Both the position numbers and the translations under genes were made by a program. A stretch of DNA of 39,932 bases from the NCBI RefSeq assembly GCF_004117935.1, contig NZ_SDOY01000091.1:109984-149915 (forward strand). The letters are read 5' to 3'. A model generated the notes under the pieces. It was given only the letters and a program-made list of their open reading frames with translations. It was not told the origin of the DNA and did no database searches. Of this stretch, positions 16,702 through 23,871 are shown piece by piece. The DNA comes from Streptomyces roseicoloratus. GTDB taxonomy: Bacteria; Actinomycetota; Actinomycetes; Streptomycetales; Streptomycetaceae. How positions within the stretch are numbered: the first letter of the stretch is position 1; the number at the start of each line of letters is the position of its first letter.

Positions 16702-18102
16702 TCAGAGCTTCGTCCACGCCTCGGTGAGGGTGGCGCGGAGGATCTGCTCGATCTCGTCGAACGTGGACTGGTCCGAGATCAGCGGCGGGGCCAGCTGGAT
16801 GACCGGGTCGCCACGGTCGTCGGCGCGGCAGTACAGGCCGTTGTCGAAGAGGGCCTTGGAGAGGAAGCCGTAGAGGACGCGCTCGGTCTCCTCCTCGTTG
16901 AAGGACTCCTTGGTGGCCTTGTCCTTGACGAGCTCGATGCCGTAGAAGAAGCCGTTGCCGCGGACGTCGCCGACGATCGGCAGGTCGTGCAGCTTCTGCA
17001 GCGTGGAGAGGAAGTTGCCCTCGTTGTCCAGCACGTGCTGGTTGAGCTTCTCCTTCTCGAAGATGTCGAGGTTGGCGAGGCCGACGGCCGCGGAGACCGG
17101 GTGGCCGCCGAAGGTGTAGCCGTGCAGGAAGGTGTTGTCGCCCTTGTAGAACGGCTCGGCGAGGCGGTCGGAGATGATGCAGGCGCCGATCGGGGAGTAG
17201 CCGGAGGTCATGCCCTTCGCGCAGGTGATCATGTCCGGCACGTAGCCGAACTTGTCGCAGGCGAAGGTGGTGCCGAGGCGGCCGAAGGCGCAGATGACCT
17301 CGTCGGAGACGAGCAGCACGTCGTACTTGTCGCAGATCTCGCGGACCCGCTGGAAGTAGCCGGGCGGCGGCGGGAAGCAGCCGCCGGCGTTCTGCACCGG
17401 CTCGAGGAAGACGGCGGCGACGGTGTCGGGGCCCTCGAAGAGGATCTGCTGCTCGATCTGGTCGGCGGCCCAGCGGCCGAAGGCCTCCGGGGAGACGCCG
17501 GAACCCTCGTCGAGGAAATCGGGCGCGCGGTAGATGTTGGTGTTCGGCACCTTGTGCGCGCCGGGCACCAGCGGCTCGAAGGGGGCCTTCAGGCCGGGCA
17601 GGCCGGTGATGGACAGGGCGCCCTGCGGGGTGCCGTGGTAGGCGACCGCACGCGAGATGACCTTGTACTTGGTGGGCTTGCCGACCAGCTTGAAGTACTG
17701 CTTGGCGAGCTTCCACGCGGTCTCGACGGCCTCGCCGCCACCGGTGGTGAAGAAGACCTTGTTGAGGTCGCCCGGGGCCTCGTTCGCGAGGCGCTCGGCC
17801 AGCTCGACGGCCTTGGGGTGGGCGTAGGACCACACCGGGAAGAAGGCGAGCTCCTTGGCCTGGCGGGCGGCGGTCTCGGCGAGCTCGGTGCGGCCGTGAC
17901 CGGCCTGCACCACGAAGAGGCCGGCGAGGCCGTCGAGGTACTTCCGTCCCTTGTCGTCCCAGATGTAGGTGCCCTCACCGCGGACGATGGTGGGGACGGG
18001 GTTGTTCTCGTACGACGACATGCGGGTGAAGTGCATCCACAGGTGGTCGTAGGCGGACTTGGAGAGGTCGCGGGAGTTGCTCACGGCTATCGGGTTCCCC
18101 AC
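16702..18102 (-). CDS. Class III aminotransferase, putrescine/polyamine type
   Basis: This PLP enzyme should move an amino group from putrescine or a related amine to pyruvate or 2-oxoglutarate, giving 4-aminobutanal. The 466-residue product shows the class III hallmarks: GGGEAVETAWKLA (cofactor phosphate region, about 121-133), VSDEVICAFGR (Asp267) and CAKGMTSGY, where Lys296 should form the Schiff base. Start choice is uncertain: GTG 18102 (MGNPIAVS) overlaps the end of the Lrp-type gene by 16 nt, and GTG 18084 is an alternative; neither has a strong ribosome-binding site. It is in one operon behind the regulator and divergent from a matching aldehyde dehydrogenase. Beta-alanine:pyruvate transamination is an alternative. 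Confidence 0.9.
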   Translation of the reverse strand: MGNPIAVSNSRDLSKSAYDHLWMHFTRMSSYENNPVPTIVRGEGTYIWDDKGRKYLDGLAGLFVVQAGHGRTELAETAARQAKELAFFPVWSYAHPKAVELAERLANEAPGDLNKVFFTTGGGEAVETAWKLAKQYFKLVGKPTKYKVISRAVAYHGTPQGALSITGLPGLKAPFEPLVPGAHKVPNTNIYRAPDFLDEGSGVSPEAFGRWAADQIEQQILFEGPDTVAAVFLEPVQNAGGCFPPPPGYFQRVREICDKYDVLLVSDEVICAFGRLGTTFACDKFGYVPDMITCAKGMTSGYSPIGACIISDRLAEPFYKGDNTFLHGYTFGGHPVSAAVGLANLDIFEKEKLNQHVLDNEGNFLSTLQKLHDLPIVGDVRGNGFFYGIELVKDKATKESFNEEETERVLYGFLSKALFDNGLYCRADDRGDPVIQLAPPLISDQSTFDEIEQILRATLTEAWTKL

Positions 18103-18593
18103 ATATAGGTCTGCTTCTTGAGCTTCAGGTAGACGAAGCTCTCGGTGGAGCGCACCCCGGGGAGGGTGCGGATGCGCTTGTTGATCACATCCAGGAGGTG
18201 GTCGTCGTCCTCGCAGACGACCTCCACCATGAGGTCGAAGGAGCCCGCGGTCATCACCACGTACTCGCATTCGGCCATGGCCGTCAGCGCGTCCGCGACC
18301 GGATCCAGGTCACCCTCGACGTTGATGCCGACCATCGCCTGGCGCCGGAAGCCCACGGTGAGCGGGTCGGTGACGGCGACGATCTGCATGACGCCCTGGT
18401 CGAGCAGCTTCTGGACGCGCTGCCGTACGGCGGCCTCGGAGAGGCCGACGGCCTTGCCGATGGCGGCGTAGGGGCGGCGTCCGTCCTGCTGGAGCTGCTC
18501 GATGATCGCCAGGGAGACGGCATCGATCGTCGGGGACGAACCGGTTCCGGTTCTGGGATGCGTGCTTTGACTGGCCACGACTTCACTGTGCAC
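18087..18593 (-). CDS. Lrp/AsnC-family transcriptional regulator
   Basis: The 168-residue protein has the AsnC-type helix-turn-helix at about residues 25-70 (LQQDGRRPYAAIGKAVGLSE, then VRQRVQKLLDQG) and a C-terminal ligand-sensing RAM domain (VGINVEGDLDPVADAL, TAGSFDLMVEVVCED). It heads an operon with the aminotransferase and faces the aldehyde dehydrogenase promoter, so it probably regulates both and may sense a polyamine or amino acid. From memory, the S. coelicolor equivalent is EpuRI, a repressor in polyamine utilisation; this is not verified. The start at GTG 18593 has GAGG close by; GTG 18578 and 18614 are alternatives. Confidence 0.92.
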   Translation of the reverse strand: MHSEVVASQSTHPRTGTGSSPTIDAVSLAIIEQLQQDGRRPYAAIGKAVGLSEAAVRQRVQKLLDQGVMQIVAVTDPLTVGFRRQAMVGINVEGDLDPVADALTAMAECEYVVMTAGSFDLMVEVVCEDDDHLLDVINKRIRTLPGVRSTESFVYLKLKKQTYMWGTR

Positions 18594-18630
18594 CGAACCT
18601 CGTCGGTCTGGCAAGCCCGGAGTGATGAAA

Positions 18631-18667
18631 TTCGTTGTTCAGGGCTCTTGATCTCACTGAATCCGAA
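18631..18667. promoter_or_regulatory. Inverted repeat, candidate Lrp-type operator
   Basis: TTCG-TTG-TTCAG (18631-18642) faces CTGAA-TC-CGAA (18657-18667) across a 14-bp spacer in the 191-bp divergent region. The arms match at TTCAG/CTGAA and TTCG/CGAA. It lies just upstream of the dehydrogenase -35 element and is a natural site for the adjacent Lrp/AsnC regulator. Confidence 0.45.
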
Positions 18668-18687
18668 GTTGCGGGGGGTCGGCCCTG

Positions 18688-18715
18688 TTGAAAGCGTCGG
18701 TCACCCGGTTAGGCT
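18688..18715 (+). promoter_or_regulatory. Promoter of the aminobutyraldehyde dehydrogenase gene
   Basis: TTGAAA at 18688-18693 and TAGGCT at 18710-18715 are spaced by 16 bp, a good fit to the vegetative (HrdB-type) consensus. Transcription would start near 18722, about 60 bp before the GTG at 18785. Confidence 0.65.
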
Positions 18716-18784
18716 GGGGTGTCTCGCCCATCGGGACACCGCACGACGGAGTGCGGAGACAGAACGTGACAGGAGGGGTGGCAA

Positions 18785-20221
18785 GTGACCACCGAGCTGC
18801 GCCGGCTGCGCAACTACATCAACGGGGAGTTCCGGGACGCGGCCGACGGCCGCACGATCGACGTGATCAACCCGGCCACCGGTGAGGTGTACGCCACCTC
18901 CCCGCTGTCCGGCCAGGCCGACGTCGACGCCGCCATGGAGGCCGCCGCGGCCGCCTTCCCCGCCTGGCGCGACACCACGCCGTCGGAGCGTCAGAAGGTC
19001 CTCCTGAAGATCGCGGACGCCTTCGAGGAGCGCGCCGAGGACCTGATCGCCGCCGAGGTCGAGAACACCGGCAAGCCGGTCGCCCTCACCGCGAGCGAGG
19101 AGATCCCGCCGATGGTGGACCAGATCCGCTTCTTCGCGGGTGCCGCCCGGATGCTCGAGGGCAAGTCCGCCGGCGAGTACATGGAGGGCATGACCTCGAT
19201 CATCCGGCGCGAGCCGGTGGGTGTCTGTGCCCAGGTCGCGCCGTGGAACTACCCGATGATGATGGCCGTGTGGAAGTTCGCCCCGGCCCTCGCCGCGGGC
19301 AACACGGTCGTCCTCAAGCCCTCGGACACCACCCCGGCGTCGACCGTCCTGATGGCCGAGATCATCGGCTCCATCGTCCCCAAGGGCGTCTTCAACGTCC
19401 TCTGTGGCGACCGCGAGACGGGCCGCGCCATGGTCGAGCACCCGACCCCGGCGATGGCCTCCATCACCGGCTCCGTGCGCGCCGGCATGCAGGTCGCCGA
19501 GTCGGCGTCCAAGGACGTCAAGCGCGTCCACCTGGAGCTGGGCGGCAAGGCCCCGGTCGTGGTCTTCGAGGACACCGACATCGCCAAGGCCGTCGAGGAC
19601 ATCTCGGTGGCGGGCTTCTTCAACGCCGGCCAGGACTGCACCGCCGCCACCCGCGTGCTCGTGCACGAGTCCATCCACGACGAGTTCGTGGCCGCGCTCG
19701 CCAAGGCCGCGGCCGACACCAAGACCGGTCAGCCGGACGACGAGGACGTGCTCTACGGCCCGCTGAACAACGCCAACCAGCTGACGCAGGTCTCCGGCTT
19801 CATCGACCGCCTCCCGGCGCACGCCAAGGTCGAGGCCGGCGGCCACCGGGTCGGCGACAAGGGCTACTTCTACGCCCCGACCGTCGTCTCCGGCCTCAAG
19901 CAGGACGACGAGATCGTCCAGAACGAGGTCTTCGGCCCGGTCATCACCGTCCAGTCCTTCACCGACGAGGACCAGGCCGTCGCCTACGCCAACGGCGTGG
20001 AGTACGCCCTGGCCTCCTCGGTCTGGACGAAGGACCACGCCCGCGCGATGCGCATGTCCAAGGCGCTCGACTTCGGCTGCGTGTGGATCAACACCCACAT
20101 CCCGCTCGTCGCCGAGATGCCGCACGGCGGCTACAAGAAGTCCGGCTACGGCAAGGACCTGTCGGCGTACGGCTTCGAGGACTACACGCGCATCAAGCAC
20201 GTGATGACCTCGCTGGGCTGA
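18785..20221 (+). CDS. Gamma-aminobutyraldehyde-type dehydrogenase (PatD-like)
   Basis: This NAD(P)-dependent aldehyde dehydrogenase should oxidise 4-aminobutanal to GABA. The 478-residue product has VAPWNYP (Asn155), the general-base Glu251 in LELGGK and the nucleophile Cys285 in GQDCTAATR. Its C-terminal EMPHGGYKKSGYGKDLS is the pattern typical of gamma-aminobutyraldehyde and related amino-aldehyde dehydrogenases. GTG 18785 follows AGGAGG at 18771-18776. It is divergent from the putrescine-type aminotransferase, which would make its substrate. A second, related dehydrogenase is at 26459. Betaine-aldehyde dehydrogenase is a less likely alternative. Confidence 0.93.
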   Translation: MTTELRRLRNYINGEFRDAADGRTIDVINPATGEVYATSPLSGQADVDAAMEAAAAAFPAWRDTTPSERQKVLLKIADAFEERAEDLIAAEVENTGKPVALTASEEIPPMVDQIRFFAGAARMLEGKSAGEYMEGMTSIIRREPVGVCAQVAPWNYPMMMAVWKFAPALAAGNTVVLKPSDTTPASTVLMAEIIGSIVPKGVFNVLCGDRETGRAMVEHPTPAMASITGSVRAGMQVAESASKDVKRVHLELGGKAPVVVFEDTDIAKAVEDISVAGFFNAGQDCTAATRVLVHESIHDEFVAALAKAAADTKTGQPDDEDVLYGPLNNANQLTQVSGFIDRLPAHAKVEAGGHRVGDKGYFYAPTVVSGLKQDDEIVQNEVFGPVITVQSFTDEDQAVAYANGVEYALASSVWTKDHARAMRMSKALDFGCVWINTHIPLVAEMPHGGYKKSGYGKDLSAYGFEDYTRIKHVMTSLG

Positions 20222-20243
20222 GCCCCTCCGGCCCCTCCGGCCC

Positions 20244-20315
20244 CGGCGCCCACGGCGCCGTGCGACGCGGCCCCGGCACCCCGATCGGCATGATCGACAG
20301 GGTGTCGGGGCCGCG
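20244..20315 (+). terminator. Double hairpin terminator after the dehydrogenase
   Basis: A small 7-bp hairpin (20244-20260, loop CAC) is followed by a 16-bp stem (20266-20281 with 20300-20315, one G-T pair) whose loop can form an inner CGATC/GATCG stem. Together they separate the dehydrogenase from the next gene, although transcription through them is possible. Confidence 0.7.
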
Positions 20316-20375
20316 CCCGTCCGGTCGACGGAGCGTCCATTGCCCCCGCCGTGACCCCGCCGCGAAGCTGTCCGG

Positions 20376-21563
20376 GTGACAGCGACCACCAGGAAGAACC
20401 TCTCCCGCCGGGCCGTGCTGCGCGGCATCGGCGGCACCGGCGCCGCGGCGCTGCTCGCCGGCTGCGGAGTGCCGCCCGCCTTCGTGGAGCCGGAGGACCG
20501 CGCCGGCCGCGACCTGTCCGACCGGGAACGCGTGCTGCACTTCGCGAACTGGCCGCTCTACATCGACACCGACGACGACGACCCCTCGAAGCGGCCCACC
20601 CTGGACGCCTTCACGCGGCGCACCGGGATCTCCGTCCGCTACACCGAGGAGATCAACGACAACGACGAGTTCTTCGGCAAGATCAGCCCGGCCCTGACGA
20701 ACCGCCAGGACACCGGCCGCGACCTCCTCGTCGTCAGCGACTGGATGGCCGCCCGCTTCGTCCGCCTCGGCTGGGTGCAGGAGATGGACCGCTCGAAGCA
20801 GCCGAACGTACGCCGGCACCTGGACCCGCTGCTGCGCTCGCCCGCCTTCGACGAGGGCCGCAGGCACGCCGTGCCCTGGCAGTCGGGCATCACGGGCATC
20901 GCGTACGACCGCCGGAGGCTCGGCCGGGAGATCCGCTCCACCAGCGAGCTGTGGGCCGACGACCTGCGCGGCAAGGTCACCCTGCTGTCCGGACTCGACG
21001 AGGCGATCCCGCTGCTCCTGCAGGGCGACGGCGTCGACGTCACCCGCTGGACCGCCGACGACTTCCACGCGGTCTGCGACCGGGTCGAGCGGCTCGTACG
21101 GAAGAAGCACATCCGGCGCTTCACCGGCAACGACTACATCAAGGACCTGTCGAACGGCGACGTCCTCGCCTGCCAGGCGTACTCCGGCGACGTCGTCCAG
21201 CTCCAGGCCGACAACCCGGACATCGTGTTCGTCGTGCCCGAGGAGGGCGCCGAACTCTGGGCCGAGTCGCTGATGATCCCCAACCGGGCGCGCCACAAGA
21301 CCAGCGCCGAACGGCTCGTCGACTACTACTACGAGCCCGAGGTCGCCGCGGAGCTCGCCGCCTGGGTCGCCTACGTGTGCCCCGTGCCGGCCGCCCGCGA
21401 CGTGCTCGCCGACTCCGGCGACGAGGAACTGGCCGCCCTGGCCGAGGACCCGCTGATCTTCCCCGACGACGCCATGCGCGCCCGGCTGGCCCTCGCCCGC
21501 GACGTCACCGCGGAGGAACGCGGCGAGTTCGCCAGGCGCTGGAACTCCCTCGTCGGGCTGTGA
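20376..21563 (+). CDS. Orphan PotD-like polyamine-binding lipoprotein
   Basis: The 395-residue protein is a spermidine/putrescine-type solute-binding protein with a twin-arginine signal (SRRAVLRG, 10-17) and lipobox LAGC (Cys30). So it is probably Tat-exported, folded and lipid-anchored. It is a paralogue of the PotD at 28023, sharing segments such as QDTGRDL, RFTGNDY and LQADNPDI. No permease or ATPase lies next to it, so it may use the PotABC proteins at 29311-32212. Differences in the binding region (FANWPLYI here, FSNWTEYM there) suggest a different amine preference. GTG 20376 has only a weak ribosome-binding site, after a terminator-like double hairpin. Confidence 0.9.
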   Translation: MTATTRKNLSRRAVLRGIGGTGAAALLAGCGVPPAFVEPEDRAGRDLSDRERVLHFANWPLYIDTDDDDPSKRPTLDAFTRRTGISVRYTEEINDNDEFFGKISPALTNRQDTGRDLLVVSDWMAARFVRLGWVQEMDRSKQPNVRRHLDPLLRSPAFDEGRRHAVPWQSGITGIAYDRRRLGREIRSTSELWADDLRGKVTLLSGLDEAIPLLLQGDGVDVTRWTADDFHAVCDRVERLVRKKHIRRFTGNDYIKDLSNGDVLACQAYSGDVVQLQADNPDIVFVVPEEGAELWAESLMIPNRARHKTSAERLVDYYYEPEVAAELAAWVAYVCPVPAARDVLADSGDEELAALAEDPLIFPDDAMRARLALARDVTAEERGEFARRWNSLVGL

Positions 21564-21582
21564 GGGGAGGAAGGACGACGAC

Positions 21583-21807
21583 ACGAGCTCCGAGGTGTTC
21601 CTGACGCGGTGCGAGCGGGGCGAGCCGGCGCCGCCCGGACCGGCCGTGGTGCGGGAGGCGCCGGACCCGTACGTGGTGGCCCGTGACGCCGACGGGCGGG
21701 AGCCGTACCCGGCGACGGTCGGCGGCGGCACGCACCCGCGGGCGGCCACCGTCCCCGCGCCCCCCATTTTTGAACGCGTTCATGTCGGGCGTAGGGTGGC
21801 CTCATGA
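21583..21807 (+). pseudogene. Small coding-like segment, start codon lost or non-canonical
   Basis: From 21583 the frame shows strict G/C third positions for about 57 codons, a coding signature. Its natural start, 8 nt after GGGGAGGAAGG (21564-21574), is ACG instead of ATG or GTG. The next possible start is GTG 21595, too far from that site. The frame runs through the promoter of the next gene and ends at 21807, so the real 3' end may also be lost. The translated part includes REAPDPYVVARDADGREPYP; I do not recognise it. It may be a decayed small gene, or a short protein using a rare ACG start. Confidence 0.35.
21770..21797 (+). promoter_or_regulatory. Leaderless-type promoter with TetR-like palindrome
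   Basis: TTGAAC (21770-21775), a 16-bp spacer and TAGGGT (21792-21797) place the transcription start at or next to the ATG at 21804, so the mRNA is probably leaderless. A perfect 12-bp palindrome TGAACGCGTTCA (21771-21782) overlaps the -35 element, the usual place for a repressor operator of TetR type. No TetR gene is adjacent. Confidence 0.6.
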
Positions 21808-22367
21808 GCGACACGAACGGGCCCAGAGCCCTTCTCAAGCGCATCCGCGTCTGGCTGGTCGTCTTCGTCGTCTGTCTGGTGCTCAGCGGGGTCACCGCCT
21901 TCCCGCTCGTCACCGAACTGCGCCTGCTGGACTCGGCGCTGGAGTCCTGGGCGGCCCCGGTGGCCGAGGCGCTGCCCGGTCTCGCCGAGTGGATCGACCG
22001 GGTCCGCGCCGGCCTCGAGGACGCCGACGCCGAAGCTCCCTTCCTCCTCTACGGCAACGACTGGCTGGCCTTCGCCCACCTCGTCATCGCCGTCGCCTTC
22101 TACGGCGTCCACCGCGACCCGGTCCGCAACGTCTGGGTCGTCGAATTCGGCATGATCGCCTGCGCCGGCATCATCCCGCTCGCCCTGATCTGCGGACCCA
22201 TCCGTGACATCCCCTTCTGGTGGTCGGTGATCGACATGTCCTTCGGGGTCTTCGGCGTCATCCCGCTGCTCGTCCTCCGACGGCTGATCAAGCGGCTGGA
22301 GGCGGTGGGGACCGTGGACGCGCCGACGGCGGTCACGACGACGGCGGACCGTACGTCGCCGGCATGA
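21804..22367 (+). CDS. Membrane protein of unknown function
   Basis: The 187-residue protein has about four hydrophobic segments (roughly 17-36, 90-105, 113-132 and 145-160), separated by a charged, acidic outer loop. I recognise no family motif; WWSVIDMSFGVFGVIPLL is the most distinctive stretch. It seems to be translated from a leaderless transcript, because a good -10 ends 6 nt before the ATG and no ribosome-binding site is visible. An operator-like palindrome overlaps its promoter, so it is probably repressed by a regulator encoded elsewhere. It converges on the methyltransferase gene with 7 bp between. Confidence 0.85.
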   Translation: MSDTNGPRALLKRIRVWLVVFVVCLVLSGVTAFPLVTELRLLDSALESWAAPVAEALPGLAEWIDRVRAGLEDADAEAPFLLYGNDWLAFAHLVIAVAFYGVHRDPVRNVWVVEFGMIACAGIIPLALICGPIRDIPFWWSVIDMSFGVFGVIPLLVLRRLIKRLEAVGTVDAPTAVTTTADRTSPA

Positions 22368-22374
22368 GGTCCGG

Positions 22375-23166
22375 TTACGGCTTGCGGCCCACCGCGCCGA
22401 ACTGGGCGACCTCGGTCGCCTCCGGGGCGCGCCAGCGGGCGCACGACACGATGCCCGGCTCCAGGAGGTCGAGTCCGTCGAGGAAGCGGGCGAACCCGGC
22501 CCGGCCGCGCGCCGTGATCGGCGGGGTGGCGTGGGCGTTCCAGAACTCCATCGCCGCGACGTTCGCCTCCCCGCCGAGGTCGGCGTCGTCCGTCGGATGG
22601 GTCAGGGCCAGGTACGACCCGGAGGGAACGGCGTTCATGAGGGTGCGGACGATCGAGCGGGCCTCGTCGCCGTCGAGGACGAAGTTGAGGATGCCCAGCA
22701 TCAGGACGGCGACCGGCCGCTCGAGGTCCAGCGTTCCCGCCGCCGCCCGCAGGATCGCCTCCGGGTCGTGCGCGTCCGCGTCCACGTACTCCGTGACGCC
22801 CTCGGGCGAGCTGGTGAGCAGGGCGCGGGCGTGCGTCAGGACGATCGGGTCGTTGTCGACGTACACGATCCGCGACTCCGGGGCCACCCGCTGCGCCACC
22901 TCGTGGGTGTTGTCGGCGGTCGGCAGCCCCGTACCGATGTCGAGGAACTGGCGCACCCCGGCCTCCGCGGCCAGATGCGTCACCACCCGGCCCAGGAACG
23001 CCCGGTCGGCGCGCGCCACTTCGCCGATGCCCGGGTGGAGCGAGGTCACCTGGTCGCCGACGGCCCGGTCCACCGGGTAGTTGTCCTTGCCGCCCAGCCA
23101 GTAGTTCCAGACGCGGGCGTTGTGCGCGATGTCGGTGCGGATCCGGGCGTCCGTCCGGTCGTTCAT
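22375..23166 (-). CDS. SAM-dependent methyltransferase, DUF574/Methyltransf_19 family
   Basis: The 263-residue protein starts with the family pattern AHNARVWNYWLGGKDNYPVD and has a SAM-binding loop FLDIGTGLPTADNTHE (about 74-89) and the ribose-contact YVDNDPIVLTHAR. Such enzymes are very numerous in Streptomyces and most have no known substrate. The start at 23166 overlaps the stop of the phosphodiesterase gene by four bases (ATGA), so it is the third gene of a deaminase-phosphodiesterase-methyltransferase operon. No membrane segment or signal peptide is seen. Confidence 0.9.
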   Translation of the reverse strand: MNDRTDARIRTDIAHNARVWNYWLGGKDNYPVDRAVGDQVTSLHPGIGEVARADRAFLGRVVTHLAAEAGVRQFLDIGTGLPTADNTHEVAQRVAPESRIVYVDNDPIVLTHARALLTSSPEGVTEYVDADAHDPEAILRAAAGTLDLERPVAVLMLGILNFVLDGDEARSIVRTLMNAVPSGSYLALTHPTDDADLGGEANVAAMEFWNAHATPPITARGRAGFARFLDGLDLLEPGIVSCARWRAPEATEVAQFGAVGRKP

Positions 23167-23852
23167 GCCCGGCCCTTTCGCAGTACGGCGGCCAGCGTGT
23201 CGATCCGATTGGTCGTGATCGAGTCGACACCGTTCCTGATCAGCTTGCGCATGTTCCGGGCGGTGTCCGGGGTCCACACCGACACCAGCAGACCCGCCCG
23301 GTGCACCCGCTCCACCAGCTCCCGGCTCGCCAGCCCGAAGCGGTAGTTGAGCCACCGAGGGCGCACCGCGTCGAGCAGTACGGGGCGGGGCGGGGCCAGC
23401 GTGTTCCAGGTCAGCGCGATCTCCGCGTGCGGGTCGGCGGCCCGCACGTGCAGCATCGCCGTACCGCCCGCGCAGTAGTAGACCCGGTCGCCGGCCCCGC
23501 ACTCGCGGACCGTGCCCACGATCGTGCGCACCGAACTCTCGTCCCCGCCCGGCAGGTCCAGCATCAGACGGTGCGGCCCCGCGGCGATCAGGGCCTCCCG
23601 GAGCGTGGGCACCCCGTCGGCGGTGACCTCGCGCAGCTCCTCCAGCGTCATCGTGCCCAGCGGCCGGTCGAAGCCCCACAGCCGCTTCAGGGAGTCGTCG
23701 TGCAGCAGGACGGGCATGCCGTCCTCGGTCAGGCGCACGTCGACCTCCACCGCGTCCGCCCCCCGCTCCAGCGCCGAGACGATCGAAGGGACGGTGTTCT
23801 CGCGAACGCGATAGGGGTCGCCGCGGTGGCCTACGACAGTGACGGGGTCCAT
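23163..23852 (-). CDS. Glycerophosphodiester phosphodiesterase family protein
   Basis: This GDPD-family enzyme should hydrolyse glycerophosphodiesters to glycerol-3-phosphate and an alcohol. In 229 residues it shows the catalytic His9-Arg10 (VGHRGD), the metal ligands Glu36 and Asp38 (VEVDV) and His51-Asp52 (LLHDD). The TIM-barrel end GVDSITTNRID is also typical. There is no signal peptide, so it is cytoplasmic. The ATG at 23852 is 19 nt after the deaminase stop with GGGAG upstream; the stop overlaps the methyltransferase start. Confidence 0.92.
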   Translation of the reverse strand: MDPVTVVGHRGDPYRVRENTVPSIVSALERGADAVEVDVRLTEDGMPVLLHDDSLKRLWGFDRPLGTMTLEELREVTADGVPTLREALIAAGPHRLMLDLPGGDESSVRTIVGTVRECGAGDRVYYCAGGTAMLHVRAADPHAEIALTWNTLAPPRPVLLDAVRPRWLNYRFGLASRELVERVHRAGLLVSVWTPDTARNMRKLIRNGVDSITTNRIDTLAAVLRKGRA

Positions 23853-23871
23853 GACCCCATTCTCCCGACGG

